Of a stretch of DNA of 21,129 bases, positions 5,893-12,871 are shown one piece after another. The translations under genes were made by a program, and so were the position numbers. Each line of letters starts with the position of its first letter. Positions within the stretch are counted from its first letter, which is position 1. Source of the DNA: a virus. The notes under the pieces were generated by a model, which ran no database searches, was not told the DNA's origin, and was given only the letters and a program-made list of their open reading frames with translations. The stretch lies in IMG/VR virus record IMGVR_UViG_3300032224_000619, positions 1 through 21,129 of that record; one strand, 5' to 3'.

Positions 5893-6991
5893 TAAATTTA
5901 AAGGCATCATTGAAGTAGCACCGCGTGTAGGCAAGAGTAAAATAGTAATTGATGCTCTAAACACAGTAGAAGCTAACCTGAAAGTACTTATTACTGCACC
6001 AAGAAAAGAAATATTTGAGAGTTGGAAGAAAGAGTTTGAAATTTGGGGATTAAGAGAGAATATTTCTGTTGATTTCTTGTGGAGTAATAGCCTAAAGAAG
6101 AACAAAACTGCATATAATCTGATTATATGTGATGAGGTTCATGCTTACAATCTAAATGTCCTTAGTTTGCTTACACTAGAGCAAGCTAAGGGCACTAGGA
6201 TATTGAGCATTACGGGCACACTAGATGGCAATACTCAGTATTTGTTAGAGACTATGTTGAAGCAAGAAGTGTTGTATACCTATACTGTTGCTGAAGCTAT
6301 CAAAGATCAAATTGTAGCTGACTATGAAATCATATGTGTAGGCTGTGATTTAGATAACACGCTAAGCTATGTGCAAGCAGGTAATGCTGAAAAACCATTT
6401 ACACAGACAGAGTTAGCAGCTTATACTTATTGGAATGATGCATATCAAAAAGCTAAATCAAGACAGCAGTGGAGTTCGTTGAGATTCCTGATGTCTAAAC
6501 GCTTAGATGTAATCTACAATTCTAAGACTAAACTTGAGGCAACTAAGAAAATTCTATCTTTGCAAGATAGAGCAATTTCTTTTTCTGGGCGCCAAGAAAT
6601 AGCTGATCAATTAGGAGATGAATCTTTCCACAGTAAAGCTGATAAAACTGCATTAGATCGCTTTAAAGCAGGCAAAATTAACAAACTGAGCGTAGTTTCT
6701 ATGGTCTCAATGGGTGTTACTATTACCGATCTTAAAGTAGCAGTATTTAATCAACTTAAAAGTGAAGAAAATCTTGCTATTCAACAAGCTATGAGAGTAA
6801 TGAATATGGAAGGAGGCAAAAAAGCTACCATCTATATTGTGTACTTGAAGGGCACACAGGATGAAGTATGGATGCTGTCTGCATTACAAGGATTTGATCC
6901 TAGTAAAATCAAAACAATAGACTTAAAAGACTTACCAGATGGAAATAGTATTAAACCTAAAAGAGTTAGCAAAAAAAAGCCTGTGTCCTGA
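5840..6991 (+). CDS. SF2 (DEAD/DEAH-type) DNA helicase
   Basis: 383 residues with two RecA-like domains. The upstream motif RTLVQ (residues 4-8) matches the R-x-x-Q entry of SF2 enzymes and supports this early start despite a 53-base overlap with the previous gene. Walker A is APRVGKSK (27-34), motif II DEVH (98-101), motif III SITGT (123-127). In the C-terminal domain SMVSMGVTITDL (about 287-298) fits motif V and QQAMRV (315-320) a reduced motif VI. It resembles compact phage SF2 helicases of the UvsW/SSL2 kind that remodel forks or recombination intermediates. It also overlaps the next gene by 53 bases. Confidence 0.9.
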   Translation: MQKRTLVQSTATESIIANKFKGIIEVAPRVGKSKIVIDALNTVEANLKVLITAPRKEIFESWKKEFEIWGLRENISVDFLWSNSLKKNKTAYNLIICDEVHAYNLNVLSLLTLEQAKGTRILSITGTLDGNTQYLLETMLKQEVLYTYTVAEAIKDQIVADYEIICVGCDLDNTLSYVQAGNAEKPFTQTELAAYTYWNDAYQKAKSRQQWSSLRFLMSKRLDVIYNSKTKLEATKKILSLQDRAISFSGRQEIADQLGDESFHSKADKTALDRFKAGKINKLSVVSMVSMGVTITDLKVAVFNQLKSEENLAIQQAMRVMNMEGGKKATIYIVYLKGTQDEVWMLSALQGFDPSKIKTIDLKDLPDGNSIKPKRVSKKKPVS

Positions 6992-7499
6992 TGAGTATGT
7001 GCTGTTGTATCTAATGTATCACAAAGATTTTGATAGTATCCTAAATCTATACGGGGCCAAATATGCTCTAAAACTTAGAACAGGTTTAGCAAATTCTGGG
7101 TATATACTAGATGCTTCGGGAAAGTTTACAGAAACTAAGCTTAGCAATAAACATGTAGAGAAACTCTTGCATATAAGAACGGACAAAGTAAATTTTTGGG
7201 AGTTTTATAACTGCTACCCTGTCAAGGTTGGATCTCGCATTCTTCGTAGTGCGGGGCCAACCTCTCAGGTAGCATTAAAACACGAGAAAAAATACTTGGC
7301 TCGTATTAAAACAGAAGAGCAACACAAGCATGCAGTTGCAAGCATAGAGGCATATGTGGCTAAAGTAATTCAAACAGGCAAACAGCAATATCTACCTAAC
7401 ATGGAGACTGTAATGAATAATTCATTATGGGAACAATGGGGAGAGTTTATACAGCCGTTTGGGGCTGAAGGACAAGATTGGAATTCTCAAGTAATTTAA
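6939..7499 (+). CDS. Putative replication initiation or helicase-loading protein, 186 aa
   Basis: The N-terminus LKELAKKSLCPDEYVLLYLM (about 7-26) is a helical motif common at the start of Bacteroidota phage replication proteins, which supports the ATG at 6939 inside the helicase gene. The C-terminal section (ASIEAYVAKVIQTGKQQYLP then NNSLWEQW, about 134-170) resembles the C-terminal helical domain of phage replisome organisers and helicase loaders, which often end in a 'tfLnn..We.w' pattern. The position just upstream of the DnaB-like helicase fits a loader. Assignment rests on pattern memory and context, not on a catalytic motif. Confidence 0.6.
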   Translation: MEIVLNLKELAKKSLCPDEYVLLYLMYHKDFDSILNLYGAKYALKLRTGLANSGYILDASGKFTETKLSNKHVEKLLHIRTDKVNFWEFYNCYPVKVGSRILRSAGPTSQVALKHEKKYLARIKTEEQHKHAVASIEAYVAKVIQTGKQQYLPNMETVMNNSLWEQWGEFIQPFGAEGQDWNSQVI

Positions 7500-7504
7500 T
7501 AGAC

Positions 7505-7693
7505 ATGAATATAACAATAGACTTAGAAGAGGCAATTCTTACATTGGCTAAAGAAAAAGCTCTTTATAATTTTACAGATAACTCATTAAGTTATGAAGAA
7601 GCTTTGCTAACAGACATAGGCCCACAATTAGTACAAGCAGTTATAATGTACAGCAGGTACTACAGGCGAATATTAACGTCCTTAAAAAAATAA
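7505..7693 (+). CDS. Small helical protein, 62 aa
   Basis: The frame is open from a TTG at 7478, but the ATG at 7505, 5 bases past the previous stop, is the better start. The protein is mostly helical (ITIDLEEAILTLAKEKALYN) with an acidic first half and basic end (RYYRRILTSLKK). It lies between the putative loader and the helicase, 4 bases before the latter, so it may be a replisome accessory factor. Not recognised. Confidence 0.65.
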   Translation: MNITIDLEEAILTLAKEKALYNFTDNSLSYEEALLTDIGPQLVQAVIMYSRYYRRILTSLKK

Positions 7694-7697
7694 TCAA

Positions 7698-8777
7698 ATG
7701 GCTAAAATCAAATATTGGGATAGGCTAAAAGAAAGTATTGAACGTGGTAAACACGGTTTAAATACAGGCATACCTTTCCAAGGCTTTACTACTTTAAGTA
7801 ATCAGATAAAGAATATTCAACAAGGTCGTTATGATTTAATTTTTGCAGGTACCAGTGTCGGTAAAACAGCGTTTGTAAATTCTACTTATGTGTATGGTGC
7901 TATAGAGTTTTTACAAAATAATCCTGGTTATATCCATGATATCGAGATTATTTATTATTCTCTAGAGATTCCACCTGAGCATCAGATTGCTAAGCATATT
8001 GCTAGTTTGATATGGAGAAACCACGGTGTATTAACATCGGTAGACGAGATACTTTCTAGAGGTAATTTGCTAATCCGTCCTGAAGTCGAGGCATTGATAG
8101 ATTTATATCAATCACAGATGGAAGAGATACAGGATAAGTATTTACACTTTAGAAGCTCGTTGAATCCTGATTTCTTGTACAAAGACTTGATTACTTATGC
8201 TGAGAGTCGTGGGAAAGTAGTAAAGAGTCCTGAAGGTTTGATAGTTGATTATGTGCCTAACAATCCAGGCTTAATTACTCTAGTAGTAATAGACCATATT
8301 GGTCTTATAGGCTATAACAACTACAAAGATCTCAAGGAAGCTATCGACAAAGCATCTAGAACTTTAGTGTTCTTTAGAAACATGTTTAATTTCAGCCCTG
8401 TAGTAATTTCTCAGATTAACCGTAGCTCCGAGCAAATGGATCGTAGAGAAAATGACAGTTGGATGCCTATGTTGAGTGATATCAAAAACACTGGTAACGT
8501 AGCAGAAGACTGTAATACTGCTATTGGCATTGCTAGTCCGTTTTACTACGGCGTAGATAAATGCTTGGGCTACGACATTACTAAGTACAAGAATCGTTAC
8601 AGACTTGCTAAAATCTGCAAGAACCGTGACGGCGACGTAAATCTCTTGGCTAGCTTCCTGTTTATAGGCGAGTTTGGCGGTTATTATCAGTTGCCAAAAG
8701 CTGAAGATATGATGGGTAAGCCAGAAGAACTACGTAAAATCGACGATTATTATCGTTCACTAAACTCAGAATTATGA
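7698..8777 (+). CDS. dnaB-like: Replicative DnaB-like helicase
   Basis: 359 residues with a RecA-like core. Walker A AGTSVGKTA (50-58), catalytic Glu in YYSLE (E90), Walker B LVVIDHIGLI (195-204, D199), motif H3 SQINRSSEQ (238-246), and a DnaB H4-like SDIKNTGNVAEDCN followed by KNRDG, matching the arginine-finger region. The DnaB N-terminal dimerisation domain is missing; only about 45 residues precede Walker A, as in several short phage helicases, so loading may depend on the neighbouring small proteins. It unwinds the fork 5'-3' ahead of the family A polymerase. ATGA overlap with the next gene. Confidence 0.9.
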   Translation: MAKIKYWDRLKESIERGKHGLNTGIPFQGFTTLSNQIKNIQQGRYDLIFAGTSVGKTAFVNSTYVYGAIEFLQNNPGYIHDIEIIYYSLEIPPEHQIAKHIASLIWRNHGVLTSVDEILSRGNLLIRPEVEALIDLYQSQMEEIQDKYLHFRSSLNPDFLYKDLITYAESRGKVVKSPEGLIVDYVPNNPGLITLVVIDHIGLIGYNNYKDLKEAIDKASRTLVFFRNMFNFSPVVISQINRSSEQMDRRENDSWMPMLSDIKNTGNVAEDCNTAIGIASPFYYGVDKCLGYDITKYKNRYRLAKICKNRDGDVNLLASFLFIGEFGGYYQLPKAEDMMGKPEELRKIDDYYRSLNSEL

Positions 8778-9067
8778 TAGTAGAAAAATATGAGTGGGTT
8801 AAGAAACAACTCACAGATTTCCCTGCGCTAAGAGATAGTAACGAGAGATTATATTATCGATACTTGCTAGCAATGGGTTATGATGTAGACACTAAAACTG
8901 CTAAAGAATTTTTAAAAGATATGGAAGCTAGAGCAATACCGTATTTAGATTCTGTAAGTAGAGCTAGTCGTAAAGTACAAGAAGAACATCCACATTTACG
9001 TGGAGAGCTGTATAACAAACGTAAAGTAAAACAAGAACAAATAAAAGAAGAAATCCAAAGTATGTAG
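8774..9067 (+). CDS. Conserved phage protein, 97 aa
   Basis: The pattern FPALRDSNERLYYRYLL and SVSRASRKVQEEHPHLRG (about residues 58-78) matches a small family seen in many phage replication regions ('etvsRasRkiQe..P.LRg'), function unknown. It has no known catalytic motif, and its C-terminus is Lys/Glu-rich helix (KRKVKQEQIKEEIQ). ATGA coupling to the DnaB-like helicase suggests joint expression and perhaps contact with it. Confidence 0.75.
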   Translation: MIVEKYEWVKKQLTDFPALRDSNERLYYRYLLAMGYDVDTKTAKEFLKDMEARAIPYLDSVSRASRKVQEEHPHLRGELYNKRKVKQEQIKEEIQSM

Positions 9068-9068
9068 T

Positions 9069-9320
9069 ATGCAATTAACTTTTAAAGACTGGGGTAAGCC
9101 TCATGGAATCGCAGGAAGCATTAAATCACACGATCCTAAAAAATCAAAACAAGAAGCAGAAAGAATTCTATTTTATCAAGAAGAACTAACTCCGCAAGGA
9201 GGAAGATTCGAGCTTTTTAGAGAACCACAACACACAGATGAAGATGTCAATAAAGCTAAGAATTGGCTAAGACATAACCAAGATGTAGTAAGCATTAAAG
9301 TGGTTAAAGCCCTTGTATAA
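9069..9320 (+). CDS. Small protein of unknown function, 83 aa
   Basis: Starts 1 base after the previous stop. Mixed polar sequence with KKSKQEAERILFYQEEL (about 25-41) as a charged helix and EDVNKAKNWLRHNQDVVSIK near the end. Not recognised. It is the last gene before the inserted HNH homing gene, and the frame is intact, so that insertion is intergenic. Confidence 0.7.
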   Translation: MQLTFKDWGKPHGIAGSIKSHDPKKSKQEAERILFYQEELTPQGGRFELFREPQHTDEDVNKAKNWLRHNQDVVSIKVVKALV

Positions 9321-9369
9321 TCTAGATTTTTTGCGTATCTTTATTAAGTAATCTAATCAAAAATTTATA

Positions 9370-9861
9370 ATGGAAACATGGAAACAAATTCCTTCTTATG
9401 AAGGACTTTATGCTATTAGTGATTGTGGAAATGTCAAGTCTATTAGGAAAAACAGATGCCTAAAACCTACTGTAGATGCTAAAGGATATCTTTATGTTTC
9501 TTTATGTAAATCAGGCAAAGAAATAAAATATAAAATCCATAGGCTTGTAGCACTATCATTTATTGAAAATCCTAATAATTATGATCAAGTGGATCATATT
9601 AATAGGATAAAAGATGACAATAGTATTAAAAATCTTAGATGGGCAAATAATAGTATAAATGCTCATAATACTATGTCTAGAAAAAATAGTACTTCCAAGT
9701 TTAAAGGAGTTTCTTTAGATTCTTCTTCAAGATTAAAAAAGTGGAAAGCAGTTATTAATATTAATAAAAAAGCTTTTCATCTTGGTAGATTTTTAACAGA
9801 AGAAGAAGCACATGAAGCACGTTGTAAATTTGAAAAAGAGTATAGTAGTTTACACAACTAA
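9370..9861 (+). CDS. Free-standing HNH homing endonuclease (NUMOD4-HNH-AP2)
   Basis: 163 residues. The N-terminal NUMOD4 motif is WKQIPSYEGLYAISDCGNVK (4-23). The HNH_3 core is IHRLVALSFIENP then VDHINRIKDDN and NLRWAN, with the metal-site His in DHIN. The C-terminal AP2-like DNA-binding segment is SKFKGVSLD then WKAVININ and FHLGRF. It is more AT-rich, with many AAA/AAT codons, than neighbouring genes, consistent with a mobile origin. It lies between two intact genes of the replication block, and no group I core surrounds it, so it is free-standing. It would nick or cut cognate DNA to spread itself into related phages. Confidence 0.9.
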   Translation: METWKQIPSYEGLYAISDCGNVKSIRKNRCLKPTVDAKGYLYVSLCKSGKEIKYKIHRLVALSFIENPNNYDQVDHINRIKDDNSIKNLRWANNSINAHNTMSRKNSTSKFKGVSLDSSSRLKKWKAVININKKAFHLGRFLTEEEAHEARCKFEKEYSSLHN

Positions 9862-9888
9862 CTGTAATTATTAATTAAAAAATAAAAA

Positions 9889-10563
9889 ATGGCGCAATTA
9901 GTATTCCTTGTAGGAAAAAGTGGGATGGGGAAGTCGACTTCTCTAAGAAATCTTAATCCCGATGAAACTGTAATCATTAATACAGACCAAAAAGCCTTGC
10001 CGTTTAAGAATTTCTCTGCTAAGTATAGCGAAGAGAAAAGAAACTACCGCAAGACTTCAGACATTAACATCGTTATCAGCACTTTACAAAAGGTAAATAC
10101 TTTACCTAATGTAAAAACCGTAGTAATTGACACATGGTCAAGAATTATGACTGATACAGTAATGTCACAAAGTTTCCGTGCAGAGAAAGGTTTCGACAAA
10201 TGGTCGAAAATGGCTGCGGCTCAGTATGATCTAATCAACACTGTGAATGATGTGATGAGAGATGATATCATTGTATATCTAATCGCTCACCCAGAAACTC
10301 ACTATGATGATTCAGGATTCTCTTCTGAGCGTATTGGTGTACAAGGCAAAATGCTAGAGCGTTTTGTTCCTGAGTCATTTAGTACTATTGTACTTTACTC
10401 AGAGATTGTTAAAACACCTGGACAACCAAATCGACATGTGTTCCGCACAGTGTCGTCAGGTAATGATACCTGTAAAACTCCGCTAGAAATGTTCGAGGAA
10501 GACCTCATCGACAATGATCTAGTAGATGTAAACAACAAAATTCGTGAATATTATTCAATTTAA
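9889..10563 (+). CDS. Sak4-like RecA-fold ATPase (AAA_24)
   Basis: 224 residues. Walker A GKSGMGKST (9-17) and Walker B VKTVVIDTW (75-83, D81), followed by IIVYLIAHPE, a sensor-like strand. The single short RecA-like domain matches phage Sak4/AAA_24 proteins, used for single-strand annealing or strand exchange with a phage SSB. Its neighbours downstream are two SSB-like acidic-tail proteins, and a RecE-like nuclease and RusA-like resolvase lie further on, giving a full recombination set. The expected partner is the phage SSB. Confidence 0.85.
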   Translation: MAQLVFLVGKSGMGKSTSLRNLNPDETVIINTDQKALPFKNFSAKYSEEKRNYRKTSDINIVISTLQKVNTLPNVKTVVIDTWSRIMTDTVMSQSFRAEKGFDKWSKMAAAQYDLINTVNDVMRDDIIVYLIAHPETHYDDSGFSSERIGVQGKMLERFVPESFSTIVLYSEIVKTPGQPNRHVFRTVSSGNDTCKTPLEMFEEDLIDNDLVDVNNKIREYYSI

Positions 10564-10569
10564 TCTTTA

Positions 10570-10577
10570 ACCCTTAA
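10570..10577 (+). promoter_or_regulatory. ACCCTTAA leader element
   Basis: ACCCTTAA begins 19 bases before the ATG at 10589. Same octamer as at 3077 and 11204. Confidence 0.35.
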
Positions 10578-10588
10578 TAACTTAAAAA

Positions 10589-11173
10589 ATGGAGAATTTA
10601 ATTTGGGACGGCGTTCCCGCACAACGCACAAGAAAATCAGAGAAGTATGATTTCGCAGTAGTAACTATGTCAGCAATCGATAAGCCAGGTGCAGGTCGTA
10701 AGTTTACTTTCAACAAAGCAGCACAAAGTGTATTAGGAATCAACGGAGAAGACCGTGTTTCTTTTGGCTTCAGTACTGATCGTACAATTATTGCTGTTCG
10801 TAAAGCAGCAGGTGATGCAGGTTTGAAACTTACAAAAACTTGTACTCTTAGCGACAAGCGTACTTATGACTTCATTGCTAAAATCTTGGATCTTGATATC
10901 ACTCAAGAAACAGATTTAGAGATTGTAGTATCTAACGGTTTGCTTACTTTAAATCGTCTTACATGGCTAACAAACAAAGTTAATGATGAAGTTCAAGACG
11001 CTGCTCCTTACCAAGAAGAAGAATATATCTCTGCTCCTGCAGTAGAACCAGTAGTAGAAGAGGAAAGAGCTAAAGAAAGCTTTGAACTTGCAGGTGAAGT
11101 AGAAGAGGAAGAAGAAGAGGTATTTGAACTACCTGCTTCTGAGTCTGAAGAATCAACTGAAGACGTTTGGTAA
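10589..11173 (+). CDS. Acidic-tailed protein, possible SSB-like or recombination accessory, 194 aa
   Basis: The first ~130 residues form a compact, probably beta-rich domain with basic patches (VPAQRTRKSEKYDF, KPGAGRKFTFNKAAQ, LSDKRTYDF). Residues ~135-194 are a long disordered acidic tail (AGEVEEEEEEVFELP) ending STEDVW. Acidic tails with a terminal aromatic residue mark ssDNA-binding proteins that recruit partners. Sandwiched between the Sak4-like ATPase and another protein with the same kind of tail. No family recognised with certainty. Confidence 0.65.
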   Translation: MENLIWDGVPAQRTRKSEKYDFAVVTMSAIDKPGAGRKFTFNKAAQSVLGINGEDRVSFGFSTDRTIIAVRKAAGDAGLKLTKTCTLSDKRTYDFIAKILDLDITQETDLEIVVSNGLLTLNRLTWLTNKVNDEVQDAAPYQEEEYISAPAVEPVVEEERAKESFELAGEVEEEEEEVFELPASESEESTEDVW

Positions 11174-11203
11174 TCCACAACTAACTAATTTTTTAATTTT
11201 TTT

Positions 11204-11211
11204 ACCCTTAA
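11204..11211 (+). promoter_or_regulatory. ACCCTTAA leader element
   Basis: ACCCTTAA begins 20 bases before the ATG at 11224, inside an extremely T-rich leader. Third exact copy of this octamer at this position relative to a start codon. Confidence 0.35.
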
Positions 11212-11223
11212 TTTTTAACAACA

Positions 11224-11817
11224 ATGATTAATTTAAATGACACGTCGTTTGACGCAAAAGAAGGTTCAGTAATTTTTAACAACGGTAACGCAGGTGTAGC
11301 AGAGAATGTAGCTATGTCTGTAGTAAAACGTAAAGCAGAAGACAAGGAAAATTCTCCTGAGTACAAGCTTGTGTTTACTGACGAAAATGGCGGTGCTTGT
11401 AACAGCTCTTTCTGGTATGTAGAGAAAGCAACTGCATATGCTAGCGTAGAGGATCAAATCAAGAAACAAGGTACCGTGTTGAAACACGTTATCCACTCTA
11501 TCTATGGTGGTACTTATCAGTTACCTTCTTTCAACTCTGCTAAAGAGATGTTGGATGGCTGTATGAAAATCATCCGTGATGGTCTTCCAAATGCAGGTAA
11601 ATTCCGTGTGTTTGCTAACTATGGCTCTACACAGTCTGTGAAGAATTATATCCAACCACGTTCTTGGGTTCCATTTGTAGAGAACATGAGTGTTCCTGCA
11701 GCTGAGACTCGTTTGAAAGCTGGTAACATCGATGCTATGCAACGTCTTGAGCGTGATAATGTAGCTCCTACTTCTACACCGTCTGCGGATTCTATTATCG
11801 ACAACGATAATTGGTAA
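11224..11817 (+). CDS. Probable phage single-stranded DNA-binding protein, 197 aa
   Basis: A soluble protein with a likely OB-type N-terminal part (VAENVAMSVVKRKAEDKENS, EYKLVFTDENGGACNSSFWY, about 28-65), aromatic and basic positions suited to ssDNA stacking, then a disordered segment (PTSTPSAD) and an acidic tip ending IIDNDNW. Codons are regular, and the gene ends at a strong terminator, consistent with a highly expressed protein. The SSB role is inferred from position between the Sak4-like ATPase and the primase, tail type and apparent expression level, not from a recognised motif. Confidence 0.6.
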   Translation: MINLNDTSFDAKEGSVIFNNGNAGVAENVAMSVVKRKAEDKENSPEYKLVFTDENGGACNSSFWYVEKATAYASVEDQIKKQGTVLKHVIHSIYGGTYQLPSFNSAKEMLDGCMKIIRDGLPNAGKFRVFANYGSTQSVKNYIQPRSWVPFVENMSVPAAETRLKAGNIDAMQRLERDNVAPTSTPSADSIIDNDNW

Positions 11818-11836
11818 AAATCCCTTAATTTTACAA

Positions 11837-11868
11837 AGCGGGTCCACTAACGGGCCCGCTCTTTTTTA
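11837..11868 (+). terminator. Strong rho-independent terminator
   Basis: AGCGGGTCC (11837-11845) pairs with GGGCCCGCT (11852-11860), 9 bp with one G-U pair and loop ACTAAC, followed by CTTTTTTATT. It ends 2-3 bases before the primase ATG at 11871, so primase must depend on read-through or a promoter inside this short spacer. Confidence 0.92.
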
Positions 11869-11870
11869 TT

Positions 11871-12869
11871 ATGGGCGAGATCAATCTAAATTCTATTGCA
11901 TTTAACAATCTGATTACCAGGGAAGATTTGTTTAGTCTTGTACCACAAGAAAGTATCTACAGTTTCTATTTAAATGAAGATATTAGCTCTCTAGGAGTGT
12001 ATCATAGTCCTCTTCGTGAAGATAATATACCGTCTTTTGCACTGTATTTTCATAAAATCAATAGAGATATCTTAATGTTTAAAGATTTTGCTACTAATGA
12101 CACAGGTGATGTAGTTGTATTAGTAATGAAGATGTTTGGCTTAGGATATAAAGATGCTATTCACAAGATAGCATTTGATATGAAGCTTAGTGCTTTTAAT
12201 GTAGATTCGACAAAGCAAGTATTCTCAGGCATTACTAGATTGGTAGAAAAAACAAGGGTAGACTTAGGTATTAAAACTAGACCATGGATGGTTAAAGACC
12301 GCAACTATTGGTCCCAGTTTGGTATACATAAAGTTACTCTTGAGAAATTTAACGTGTTTCCTATTACTCATATTTTCTACAACGACACTGCCGTAAAAGC
12401 AAGTGATTTAGCGTATGCTTACGTAGAAACTAAAGACGGCAGGACAAGTTATAAAATCTATCAACCTTTAGAAATTAGAGTCAAGAAATGGATCAATAAT
12501 GCTGACTACAGCGTTCACCAAGGTTATACACAGCTTGCTAAACATGGCGAGTTACTTGTTATTACTAAGTCTCTTAAAGATGTAATGAGTCTTCATGATT
12601 GTCCAGGCGTATCTGCGATAGGCCTACAGTCTGAATCTGTTACAATGAAAGACTCGGTGATGGAAGAGTATAAATCTAGGTTTAAAAAAGTAGTGTGCAT
12701 CTTTGATAATGATGCTGCGGGTATTAAACTATCAGAAAGTTTTACTGAAAAGTATCATATACCGCACTATTTTATGCCAAAGATTGACGGCGTAAAGGAT
12801 TTTAGTGATCTAGTAAAAGCCAAAGGAAAGGATTTCGCAATAGAATATTTCAACAACTTAAAAATTTAA
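11871..12869 (+). CDS. DnaG-like primase (TOPRIM), 332 aa
   Basis: Residues ~40-105 match the N-terminal domain of phage DnaG-type primases (VYHSPLREDNIPSFALYF, FKDFATNDTGD, FGLGYKDAIHKIA) but lack the zinc-binding Cys/His set. The TOPRIM domain spans ~225-300: LLVITKSLKDVMSL (229-241) at the first motif, where classical TOPRIM has Glu-Gly, and FDNDAAGIK with D279/D281 as the second metal motif. The Ser/Thr-Lys version (T-K-S-x-K-D) is familiar from other phage primases. It makes RNA primers for the polymerase. No C-terminal helicase domain; that job belongs to the separate DnaB-like protein. Confidence 0.85.
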   Translation: MGEINLNSIAFNNLITREDLFSLVPQESIYSFYLNEDISSLGVYHSPLREDNIPSFALYFHKINRDILMFKDFATNDTGDVVVLVMKMFGLGYKDAIHKIAFDMKLSAFNVDSTKQVFSGITRLVEKTRVDLGIKTRPWMVKDRNYWSQFGIHKVTLEKFNVFPITHIFYNDTAVKASDLAYAYVETKDGRTSYKIYQPLEIRVKKWINNADYSVHQGYTQLAKHGELLVITKSLKDVMSLHDCPGVSAIGLQSESVTMKDSVMEEYKSRFKKVVCIFDNDAAGIKLSESFTEKYHIPHYFMPKIDGVKDFSDLVKAKGKDFAIEYFNNLKI

Positions 12870-12871
12870 CT

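Noticed and set aside
5821-6105. Minus-strand 94-codon frame under the helicase
   Set aside because: Antisense to the Walker A region of a certain gene, with no leader or family resemblance.
7478-7504. TTG start extending the 62-aa gene
   Set aside because: ATG at 7505 is a standard start just after the upstream stop; the extension adds nine residues overlapping the previous gene.
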